Source: Perilla frutescens (lineage: Eukaryota; Streptophyta; Magnoliopsida; Lamiales; Lamiaceae). Taken from it: a DNA stretch of 64,000 nt. Positions 1 through 10,467 of the stretch are shown here, piece after piece. Below the pieces are notes generated by a model. That model searched no databases. It saw only the letters and a list, made by a program, of their open reading frames with translations, and was not told the origin of the DNA. Both the position numbers and the translations under genes were made by a program. Position 1 is the first letter of the stretch. Each line of letters begins with the position of its first letter. The stretch covers positions 49,221,588-49,285,587 of the forward strand of contig BRKX01000018.1 in assembly GCA_026008535.1 (NCBI GenBank), read 5' to 3'.

Positions 1-2887
1 CTGGCAGCCATCAGTAAAACAGCTATAACTCTCTCCAGAAATAAGCTTTACCCATGATTCTTGTTGCGTTGGATTCCTAACTCAAATATCTACCCTACCA
101 AAAGTCGAACCGGTAGAAACCCTATTTGAGTCGGCCTCTAGGTAATTATCAAGTTGATTTCCAAAACCGTCACCTCTTATGTAGGGATCAGGGTGAACGT
201 CGGGTTTTTCATTGAGTCTAGAATTTTTGAACACTAGAGTCCCTTATAAAACAATCCATATGATCATATATGCCTAATCCGTCCACTTTTTAAAAAATCA
301 AATTTTTGAGCCCGCCCAAAAGGGTACCCCTTTGGCCGGTGGCCAGATTTGGCCCCGTTTTCTGGCAGCCGTCAGTAAAATGGCTATAACTCTCTCCAGA
401 AGTAAGCTTTACCCGTGATTCTTGTTGCGTTGGATTCCTAACTCAAATATCTACCCTACCAAAAGTTGAATGGGTAGAAAACCTATTTGAGTCGGCCTCT
501 AGGTGATTATCAAGTTGATTTCCACAACCGTCGCCTCTTATGTAGGGATCGGGGTAAACGTCGGGTTTTTCATTGAGTCTAGCATTTTTGAACACTAGAG
601 TCCATTATGAATCAATCCATATGATCATATATGGCTAATCCGTCCACTTTTGAAAAAATCAAATTTTTGAGCCTGCCCAAAGGGGTACCCTTTGGCCAGT
701 GGCCAGATTTGGCCCCGTTTTCTGGCAGCCGTCAGTAAAACGGCTATAACTCTCTCCAGAAGTAAGCTTTACCCGTGATTCTTGTTGCGTTGGATTCCTA
801 ACTCACATATCTACCCTACAAAAAGTTCAAATGGACGAAACTTCTTTTGAGTCAACCTCTAGGTGATTATCAAGTTGATTTCCACAATCGTCGCCTCTTA
901 TGTAGGGATCGGGGTGAACGTCGGGTTTTTCATTGAGTCTAGCATTTTTGAACACTAGAGTCCATTATGAATCAATCCATATGATCATATATGCCTAATC
1001 CGTCCACTTTTGAAAAAATCAAATTTTTGAGACCGCCCAAAGGGGTACCCCTTTGGCCGGTGGCCAGATTTGGCCCCGTTTTCTGGCAGCCGTCAGTAAA
1101 ACGGCTATAACTCTCTCCAGAAGTAAGCTTTTCCCGTGATTCTTATTGAGTTGGATTTCTAACTCAAATATCTACACTACAAAATGTAGAACCGGTAGAA
1201 ACCCTATTTGAGTCGGCCTCTAGGTGATTATCAAGTTGATTTCCAAAACCGTCACCTCTTATGTAGGGATCGGGATGAACGTCGGGTTTTTCATTGAGTC
1301 TAGCATTTTTGAACACTAGAGTCCATTATGAATCAATCCATATGATCATATATGCCTCATACGTCCACTTTTGAAAAAATTAAATTTTTGAGCCCGCCCA
1401 AAGGGGTACCCCTTTGGCCGGTGGCCAGATTTGGCCCCGTTTTCTGGTAGCCGTCAGTAAAACAGCTATAACTCTCTCCAGAAGTAAGCTTTACCCGTGA
1501 TTCTTGTTGCGTTGGATTCCTAACTCAAATATCTACCCTACCAAAAGTCGAACCGGTAGAAACCCTATTTGAGTCGGCCTCTAGGTAATTATCAAGTTGA
1601 TTTCCAAAACCGTCACCTCTTATGTAGGGATCGGGGTGAACGTCGGGTTTTTCATTGAGTCTAGAATTTTTGAACACTAGAGTCCCTTATAAAACAATCC
1701 ATATGATCATATATGCCTAATCCGTCCACTTTTTAAAAAATCAAATTTTTGAGCCCGCCCAAAAGGGTACCCCTTTGGCCGGTGGCCAGATTTGGCCCCG
1801 TTTTCTGGCAGCCGTCAGTAAAATGGCTATAACTCTCTCCAGAAGTAAGCTTTACCCGTGATTCTTGTTGCGTTGGATTCCTAACTCAAATATCTACCCT
1901 ACCAAAAGTCGAACCGGTAGAAACCATATTTGAGTCGGCCTCTAGGTGATTATCAAGTTGATTTCCAAAATCATCGCCTCTTATGTAGGGATCGGGGTGA
2001 ACGTCGGGTTTTTCATTGAGTCTAGCATTTTTGCACACTAGAGTCCATTATGAATCAATCCATATGATCATATATGCCTAATCCGTCCACTTTTGAAAAA
2101 ATCAAATTTTTGAGCCCGCCAAAAGGGATACCCCTTTGGCCGGTGGCCAGATTTGGCCCCGTTTTCTGGCAGCCGTCAGTAAAACGGCTTTATCTCTCTC
2201 CAGAAGTAAGCTTTACTCGTGATTCTTGTTGCGTTGGATTCCAAACTCAAATATCTACCCTACCAAAAGTCGAACCGGTAAAAACCCTATTTGAGTCGGC
2301 CTCTAGGTGATTATCAAGTTGATTTCCAAAACCGTCACCTCTTATGTAGGGATCGGGGTGAACGTCGGGTTTTTCATTGAGTCTAGCATTTTTGAACACT
2401 AGAGTCCAATATTAATCAATCCATATGATCATATATGCCTAATCCGTCAACTTTTGAAAAAATCAAATTTTTGAGCCCGCCCAAAGGTGTACCCCTTTGG
2501 CCGGTGGCCAGATTTGGCCCCGTTTTCTGGCAGCCGTCAGTAAAACAGCTATAACTCTCTCCAGAAGTAAGCTTTACCCGTGATTCTTATTGCGTTGGAT
2601 TCCTAACTCAAATATCTACCCTACAAAAAGTTCAAATGGAAGAAACTCCTTTTGAGTCAACCACTAGGTGATTATCAAGTTGATTTCCACAACCGTCGCC
2701 TCTTATATAGGGATCGGGGTGAACGTCGGGTTTTTCATTGAGTCTAGCATTTTTGAACACTAGAGTCCATTATGAATCAATCCATATGATCATATATGCC
2801 TCATCCGTCCACTTTTGAAAAAATCAAATTTTTGAGCCCGCCCAAAGGGGTACCCCTTTGGCCGGTGGCCAGATTTGGCCCCGTTTT

Positions 2888-5053
2888 CTGGCAGCCGTCA
2901 GTAAAACAGCTATAACTCTCTCCAGAAGTAAGCTTTACCCGTGATTCTTGTTGCGTTGGATTCCTAACTCAAATATCTACCCTACCAAAAGTCGAACCGG
3001 TAGAAACCCTATTTGAGTCGGCCTCTAGGTGATTATCAAGTTGATTTCCAAAATCATCGCCTCTTATGTAGGGATCGGGGTGAACGTCGGGTTTTTCATT
3101 GAGTCTAGCATTTTTGAACACTAGAGTCCATTATGAATCAATCCATATGATCATATATGCCTAATCCGTCCACTTTTGAAAAAATCAAATTTTTGAGACC
3201 GCCCAAAGGGGTACCCCTTTGGCCGGTGGCCAGATTTGGCCCCGTTTTCTGGCAGCCGTCAGTAAAACGGCTATAACTCTCTCCAGAAGTAAGCTTTACC
3301 CGTGATTCTTATTGAGTTGGATTTCTAACTCAAATATCTACACTACAAAATGTCGAACCGGTAGAAACCCTATTTGAGTCGGCCTCTAGGTGATTATCAA
3401 GTTGATTTCCAAAACCGTCACCTCTTATGTAGGGATCGGGGTGAACGTCGGGTTTTTCATTGAGTCTAGCATTTTTGAACATTAGAGTCCATTATGAATC
3501 AATCCATATGATCATATATGCCTAATCCGTCCACTTTTGAAAAAATCAAATTTTTGAGCCCACCCAAAGGGGTACCCCTTTGGCCGGTGGCCAGATTTGC
3601 CCCCATTTTCTGGCAGCCATCAGTAAAACAGCTATAACTCTCTCCAGAAGTAAGCTTTACCCGTGATTCTTGTTGCGTTGGATTCCTAACTCAAATATCT
3701 ACCCTACCAAAAGTCGAACCGGTAGAAACCCTATTTGAGTCGTCCTCTAGGTAATTATCAAGTTGATTTCCAAAACCATCACCTCTTATGTAGGGATCTG
3801 GGTGAACGTCGGGTTTTTCATTGAGTCTAGAATTTTTGAACACTAGAGTCCATTATAAAACAATCCATATGATCATATATGCCTAATCCGTCCACTTTTT
3901 AAAAAATCAAATTTTTGAGCCCGCCGAAAAGGGTACCCCTTTGGCCGGTGGCCAGATTTGGCCCCGTTTTCTGGCAGCCGTCAGTAAAATGGCTATAACT
4001 CTCTCCAGAACTAAGCTTTACCCGTGATTCTTGTTGCGTTGGATTCCTAACTCAAATATCTACCCTACCAAAAGTCGAACCGGTAGAAACCCTATTTGAG
4101 TCGGCCTCTAGGTGATTATCAAGTTGATTTCCAAAATCATCGCCTCTTATGTAGTGATCGGGGTGAACGTCGGGTTTTTCATTGAGTCTAGCATTTTTGA
4201 ACACTAGAGTCCATTATGAATCAATCCATATGATCATATATGCCTAATCCGTCCACTTTTGAAAAAATCAAATTTTTGAGACCGCCCAAAGGGGTACCCC
4301 TTTGGCCGGTGGCCAGATTTGGCCCCGTTTTCTGGCAGCCGTCAGTAAAACGGCTATAACTCTCTCCAGAAGTAAGCTTTACCCGTGATTCTTATTGAGT
4401 TGGATTTCTATCTCAAATATCTACACTACAAAATGTCGAACCGGTAGAAACCCTATTTGAGTCGGCCTCTAGGTGATTATCAAGTTGATTTCCAAAACCG
4501 TCACCTCTTATGTAGGGATCGGGGTGAACGTCGGGTTTTTCATTGAGTCTAGCATTTTTGAACATTAGAGTCCATTATGAATCAATCCATATGATCATAT
4601 ATGCCTAATCCGTCCACTTTTGAAAAAATCAAATTTTTGAGCCCACCCAAAGGGGTACCCCTTTGGCCGGTGGCCAGATTTGCCCCCATTTTCTGGCAGC
4701 CATCAGTAAAACAGCTATAACTCTCTCCAGAAGTAAGCTTTACCCGTGATTCTTGTTGCGTTGGATTCCTAACTCAAATATCTACCCTACCAAAAGTCGA
4801 ACCGGTAGAAACCCTATTTGAGTCGTCCTCTAGGTAATTATCAAGTTGATTTCCAAAACCATCACCTCTTATGTAGGGATCGGGGTGAACGTCGGGTTTT
4901 TCATTGAGTCTAGAATTTTTGAACACTAGAGTCCATTATAAAACAATCCATATGATCATATATGCCTAATCCGTCCACTTTTTAAAAAATCAAATTTTTG
5001 AGCCCGCCCAAAAGGGTACCCCTTTGGCCGGTGGCCAGATTTGGCCCCGTTTT
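2888..5053. repeat. Two tandem copies of a 3-monomer unit (1083 bp each)
   Basis: Monomers at 2888, 3249 and 3610 repeat as 3971, 4332 and 4693. Shared private variants pair them: aaatcatcgcc with gagaccgcc in the first, cttattgag with ctacactac in the second, and gtcgtcctctagg with a gcccccatttt junction in the third. The first pair differs at cagct versus tggct and gaagtaag versus gaactaag, so the copies are not perfect. A recent trimer duplication by unequal crossover is the likely origin. Confidence 0.8.
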
Positions 5054-5310
5054 CTGGCAGCCGTCAGTAAAATGGCTATAACTCTCTCCAGAAGTAAGCT
5101 TTACCCGTGATTCTTGTTGCGTTGGATTCCTAACTCAAATATCTACCCTACCAAAAGTCGAACCGGTAGAAACCCTATTTGAGTCGGCCTCTAGGTGATT
5201 ATCAAGTTGATTTCCAAAACCGTCACCTCTTATGTAGGGATCGGGGTGAACGTCGGGTTTTTCATTGAGTCTAGCATTTTTGAACACTAGAGTCCATTAT
5301 GAATCAATCC

Positions 5311-5322
5311 ATATGATCATAT
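5311..5322. other. 12-bp palindrome atatgatcatat (representative)
   Basis: A perfect AT-rich dyad at monomer positions 258-269, preceded by cc, creating overlapping NdeI-like and BclI-like sites. It is highly conserved; common exceptions are atatgaacatat, atatgatcagat and atatgatcgtat. It sits about 55 bp before the KpnI palindrome. Confidence 0.88.
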
Positions 5323-5342
5323 ATGCCTAATCCGTCCACTTT

Positions 5343-5362
5343 TGAAAAAATCAAATTTTTGA
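5343..5362 (+). other. A/T-tract block (representative)
   Basis: A run of six A, three A and five T within 20 bp at monomer positions 290-309, next to the GC-rich palindrome. Such tracts are associated with DNA bending and nucleosome exclusion in satellites. It is strongly kept; variants are aaatatttgag, ttaaaaaatc, aattaaaattttg and aaaatatc. Confidence 0.75.
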
Positions 5363-5368
5363 GCCCGC

Positions 5369-5388
5369 CCAAAGGGGTACCCCTTTGG
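5369..5388. other. 20-bp perfect palindrome centred on KpnI (representative)
   Basis: CCAAAGGGGTACCCCTTTGG is its own reverse complement and lies at monomer positions 316-335. It recurs in most monomers, so a hairpin- or cruciform-capable element falls every 361 bp. Variants include gggtaccc losses, acgggtacc, ggtaccccgttgg, ggtaccccattgg, ctatgccgg, ggtgtacgcc and gggttagccc. Any protein binding or fragile-site role is inference. Confidence 0.9.
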
Positions 5389-5414
5389 CCGGTGGCCAGA
5401 TTTGGCCCCGTTTT

Positions 5415-7940
5415 CTGGCAGCCGTCAGTAAAACAGCTATAACTCTCTCCAGAAGTAAGCTTTACCCGTGATTCTTGTTGCGTTGGATTCCTAACTCAAA
5501 TATCTACCCTACCAAAAGTCGAACCGGTAGAAACCCTATTTGAGTCGGCCTCTAGGTGATTATCAACTTGATTTCCAAAATCATCGCCTCTTATGTAGGG
5601 ATCGGGGTGAACGTTGGGTATTTCATTGAGTCTAGCATTTTTGAACACTAGAGTCCATTATGAATCAATCCATATGATCATATATGCCTAATCCGTCCAC
5701 TTTTGAAAAAATCAAATTTTTGAGCCCGCCCAAAGGGGTACCCCTTTGGCCGGTGGCCAGATTTGGCTCCGTTTTCTGGCAGCCGTCAGTAAAACGGCTT
5801 TAACTCTCTCTAGAAATAAGCTTTACCCGTGATTCTTGTTGCGTTGGATTCCTAACTCAAATATCTACCCTACCAAAAGTCGAACCGGTAGAAACCCTAT
5901 TTGAGTCGGCCTCTAGGTGATTATCAAGTTGATTTCCAAAACCGTCATCTCTTATGTAGGGATCGGGGTGAACGTCGGGTTTTTCATTGAGTCTAGCATT
6001 TTTGAACACTAGAGTCCATTATGAATCAATCCATATGATCATATATGCCTAATCCGTCCACTTTTGAAAAAATCAAATATTTGAGCCCGCCCAAAGGGGT
6101 ACCCCTTTGGCCGGTGGCCAGATTTGGCCCCGTTTTCTGGCAGCCGTCAGTAAAACGACTATAACTCTCTCCAGAACTAAGCTTTACCCGTGATTCTTGT
6201 TGCGTTGGATTCCTAACTCAAATATCTACTCTACCAAAAGTCGAACCGGTAGAAAACCTATTTGAGTCGGCCTCTAGGTGATTATCAAATTGATTTCCAC
6301 AACCGTCGCCTCTTATGTAGGGATCGGGGTAAACGTCGGGTTTTTCATTGAGTCTAGCATTTTTGAGCACTAGAGTCCATTACGAATCAATCCATATGAT
6401 CAGATATGCCTAATCCGTCCACTTTTGAAAAAATCAAATATTTGAGCCCGCCCAAAGGGGTACCCCTTTGGCCGGTGGCCAGATTTGGCCCCGTTTTCTG
6501 GCAGCCGTCAGTAAAACGACTATAACTCTCTCCAGAACTAAGCTTTACCCGTGATTCTTGTTGCGTTGGATTCCTAACTCAAATATCTACCCTACCAAAA
6601 GTCGAACCGGTAGAAACCCTATTTGAGTCGGCCTCTAGGTAATTATCAAGTTGATTTCCAAAACCGTCACCTCTCATGTAGGGATCGGGGTGAACGTCGG
6701 GTTTTTCATTGAGTCTAGAATTTTTGAACACTAGAGTCCATTATAAAACAATCCATATGATCATATATACCTAATCCGTCCACTTTTTAAAAAATCAAAT
6801 TTTTGAGCCCCCCAAAAGGGTACCCCTTTGGCCGGTGGCCAGATTTGGCCCCGTTTTCTGGCAGCCGTCAGTAAAACGGCTATAACTCTCTCCAGAAGTA
6901 AGCTTTACCCGTGATTCTTATTGCGTTGGATTCCTAACTCAATTATCTACCCTACCAAAAGTCGTACCGGTAGAAACCCTATTTGAGTCGGCCTCTAGGT
7001 GATTATCAAGTTGATTTCCAAAACCGTCACCTCTTATGTAGGGATCGGGGTGAACGTCGGGTTTTTCATTGAGTCTAGCATTTTTGAACACTAGAGTCCA
7101 TTATGAATCAATCCATATGATCATATATGCCTAATCAGTCCACTTTTGAAAAAATCAAATTTTTGAGCCCGCCCCAAGGGGTACCCCTTTGGCCGGTGGC
7201 CAGATTTGGCCCCGTTTTCTGGCAGCCGTCAGTAAAACAGCTATAACTCTCTCCAAAAGTAAGCTTTACCCGTGATTCTTGTTGCGTTGGATTCCTAACA
7301 CAAATATCTACCCTACAAAAAGTTCGAATGTAAGAAACTCCTTTTGAGTCAACCTCTAGGTGATTATCAAGTTGATTTCCACAACCGTCGCCTCTTATAT
7401 AGGGATCGGGGTGAACGTCGGGTTTTTCATTGAGTCTAGCATTTTCGAACACTAGAGTCCATTATGAATCAATCCATATGATCATATATGCCTAATCCGT
7501 CCACTTTTGAAAAAATCAAATTTTTGAGACCGCCCAAAGGGGTACCCCTTTGGCCGGTGGCCAGATTTGGCCCCGTTTTCTGGCAGCCGTCAGTAAAACG
7601 GCTTTAACTCTCTCCAGAAGTAAGCTTTACCCGTGATTCTTGTTGCGTTGGATTCCTAGCTCAAATATCTACCCTACCAAAAGTCGAACCGGTAGAAACC
7701 CTATTTGACTCGGCCTCTAGGTGATTATCAAGTTGATTTCCAAAACCGTCACCTCTTATGTAAGGATCGGGGTGAACGTCGGGTTTTTCATTGAGTCTAG
7801 AATTTTTGAACACTAGAGTCCATTATGAATCAATCCATATGATCTTATATGCCTAATCCGTCCACTTTTGAAAAAATCAAATTTTTGAGCCCGCCCAAAG
7901 GGGTACCCCTTTGGCCGGTGCCCAGATTTGGCCCCGTTTT
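5415..7940. repeat. Higher-order unit, 7 monomers, copy 1
   Basis: Monomers start at 5415, 5776, 6137, 6498, 6858, 7219 and 7580. The series carries linked variants: gggtatttc, then cggctttaactctctctag, then cgact with cagatatgcc, then gtctagaattt with ttataaaac, then cttattgcg with gtcgtaccgg, then the B subtype with aacacaaat, then cggctttaac with gaattt. The next unit repeats this order with one monomer fewer. Confidence 0.8.
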
Positions 7941-10106
7941 CTGGCAGCCGTCAGTAAAACAGCTATGACTCTCTCCAGAAGTAAGCTTTACCCGTGATTC
8001 TTGTTGCGTTGGATTCCTAACTCAAATATCTACCCTACCAAAAGTCGAACCGGTAGAAACCCTATTTGAGTCGGCCTCTAGGTGATTATCAAGTTGATTT
8101 CCAAAATCATCGCCTCCTATGTAGGGATCGGGGTGAACGTCGGGTATTTCATTGAGTCTAGCATTTTTGAACACTAGAGTCCATTATGAATCAATCCATA
8201 TGATCATATATGCCTAATCCGTCCACTTTTGAAAAAATCAAATTTTTGAGCCCGCCCAAAGGGGTACCCCTTTGGCCGGTGGCCAGATTTGGCTCCGTTT
8301 TCTGGCAGCCGTCAGTAAAACGGCTTTAACTCTCTCTAGAAATAAGCTTTACCCGTGATTCTTGTTGCGTTGGATTCCTAACTCAAATATCTACCCTACC
8401 AAAAGTCGAACCGGTAGAAACCCTATTTGAGTCGGCCTCTAGGTGATTATCAAGTTGATTTCCAAAACCGTCATCTCTTATGTAGGGATCGGGGTGAACG
8501 TCGGGTTTTTCATTGAGTCTAGCATTTTTGAACAGTAGAGTCCATTATGAATCAATCCATATGATCATATATGCCTAATCCGTCCACATTTGAAAAAATC
8601 AAATATTTGAGCCCGCCCAAAGGGGTACCCCTTTGGCCGGTGGACAGATTTGGCCCCGTTTTCTGGCAGCCGTCAGTAAAACGACTATAACTCTCTCCAG
8701 AACTAAGCTTTACCCGTGATTCTTGTTGCGTTGGATTCCTAACTCAAATATCTACTCTACCAAAAGTCGTACCGGTAGAAACCCTATTTGAGTCGGCCTC
8801 TAGGTAATTATCAAGTTGATTTCCAAAACCGTCACCTCTCATGTAGGGATCGGGGTGAACGTCGGGTTTTTCATTGAGTCTAGAATTTTTGAACACTAGA
8901 GTCCATTATAAAACAATCCATATGATCATATATGCCTAATCCGTCCACTTTTTAAAAAATCAAATTTTTGAGCCCCCCAAAAGGGTACCCCTTTGGCCGG
9001 TGGCCAGATTTGGCCCCGTTTTCTGGCAGCCGTCAGTAAAACGGCTATAACTCTCTCCAGAAGTAAGCTTTACCCGTGATTGTTATTGCGTTGGATTCCT
9101 AACTCAATTATCTACCCTACCAAAAGTCGTACCGGTAGAAACCCTATTTGAGTCGGCCTCTAGGTGATTATCAAGTTGATTTCCAAAACCGTCACCTCTT
9201 ATGTAGGGATCGGGGTGAACGTCGGGTTTTTCATTGAGTCTAGCATTTTTGAACACTAGAGTCCATTATGAATTAATCCATATGATCATATATGCCTAAT
9301 CAGTCCACTTTTGAAAAAATCAAATTTTTGAGCCCGCCCCAAGGGGTACCCCTTTGGCCGGTGGCCAGATTTGGCCCCGTTTTCTGGCAGCCGTCAGTAA
9401 AACAGCTATAACTCTCTCCAAAAGTAAGCTTTACCCGTGATTCTTGTTGCGTTGGATTCCTAACACAAATATCTACCCTACAAAAAGTTCGAATGTAAGA
9501 AACTCCTTTTGAGTCAACCTCTAGGTGATTATCAAGTTGATTTCCACAACCGTCGCCTCTTATATAGGGATCGGGGTGAACGTCGGGTTTTTCATTGAGT
9601 CTAGCATTTTCGAACACTAGAGTCCATTATGAATCAATCCATATGATCATATATGCCTAATCCGTCCACTTTTGAAAAAATCAAATTTTTGAGACCGCCC
9701 AAAGGGGTACCCCTTTGGCCGGTGGCCAGATTTGGCCCCGTTTTCTGGCAGCCGTCAGTAAAACGGCTTTAACTCTCTCCAGAAGTAAGCTTTACCCATG
9801 ATTCTTGTTGCGTTGGATTCCTAACTCAAATATCTACCCTACCAAAAGTCGAACCGGTAGAAACCCTATTTGAGTCGGCCTCTAGGTGATTATCAAGTTG
9901 ATTTCCAAAACCGTCACCTCTTATGTAAGGATCGGGGTGAACGTCGGGTTTTTCATTGAGTCTAGAATTTTTGAACACTAGAGTCCATTATGAATCAATC
10001 CATATGATCATATATGCCTAATCCGTCCACTTTTGAAAAAATCAAATATTTGAGCCCGCCCAAAGGGGGTACCCCTTTGGCCGGTGGCCAGATTTGGCCC
10101 CGTTTT
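7941..10106. repeat. Higher-order unit, 6 monomers, copy 2 (one monomer lost)
   Basis: Monomers start at 7941, 8302, 8663, 9023, 9384 and 9745 and match copy 1 in order, but the 8663 monomer is a fusion. Its left part (cgact, gaactaag, ctactctacc) matches the monomer at 6137, and its right part (aattatc, ctcatgtag, gaattt, ttataaaac) matches the one at 6498. One monomer-length was removed within a monomer, as expected from unequal crossover. Downstream the two copies are 2165 bp apart and nearly identical, so the same chance 105-codon frame appears on the minus strand in both. Confidence 0.8.
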
Positions 10107-10467
10107 CTGGCAACCGTCAGTAAAACGACTATAACTCTCTCCAGAACTAAGCTTTACCCCTGATTCTTGTTGCGTTGGATTCCTAACTCAAATATCTACT
10201 ATACCAAAAGTCGAGCCGGTAGAAAAACTATTTGAGTCGGCCTCTAGGTGATTATCAAGTTTATTTCCACAACCGTCGCCTCTTATGTAGGGATCGGGGT
10301 GAACGTCGGGTTTTTCATTGAGTCTAGCATTTTTGAACACTAGAGTCCATTATGAATCAATCCATATGATCAGATATGCCTAATCCGTCCACTTTTGAAA
10401 AAATCAAATTTTTGAGCCCGCCCAAAGGGGTACCCCTTCTGCCGGTGGCTAGATTTGGCCCCGTTTT

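Larger units (their letters stand above)
5054..5414 (+). repeat. Reference satellite monomer, 361 bp
   Basis: This copy is close to the block I/II majority sequence and serves as a coordinate reference. Position 1 is the c of ctggcagcc. Landmarks: HindIII aagctt at 43-48, an accggt block near 115-120, a 12-bp palindrome at 258-269, an A/T-tract block at 290-309, a 20-bp KpnI palindrome at 316-335, then three GGCC motifs within 21 bp before the next anchor. By hand count it has 159 G+C of 361 (44%) and 14 CpG dinucleotides. The conserved HindIII and KpnI sites predict a strong restriction ladder at multiples of 361 bp. There is no convincing internal half-repeat, so 361 bp is the basic unit. 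It has no coding potential. Confidence 0.95.

Noticed and set aside
2074..2310. 78-codon plus-strand frame, with a related one at 55054-55290
   Set aside because: Each is a chance read-through of ordinary monomers, similar only because the repeat is the same.
5151..5175. CENP-B box around gtcgaaccggtag
   Set aside because: The spacing and required bases of the mammalian 17-bp box are not met on either strand.
5229..5268. G-quadruplex in gggatcggggtgaacgtcggg
   Set aside because: Only three runs of three or more G occur; a canonical four-tract motif is lacking.
5301..5340. 5S rDNA, because 5S units can be of similar length and gatcata resembles its start
   Set aside because: Resemblance ends after a few bases; no conserved 5S internal promoter or 120-bp transcript-like region follows.
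5054..5414. Internal duplication of a 180-bp half-monomer
   Set aside because: Only very short matches (for example ttgagtc near ctag) align between halves; no sustained similarity by eye.
7135..7452. Identical 105-codon minus-strand frames here and at 9300-9617
   Set aside because: Both lie in B-type satellite monomers of duplicated HOR copies 2165 bp apart. Identity comes from duplication; neighbouring monomers have stops in the same frame, and there is no start context or domain.
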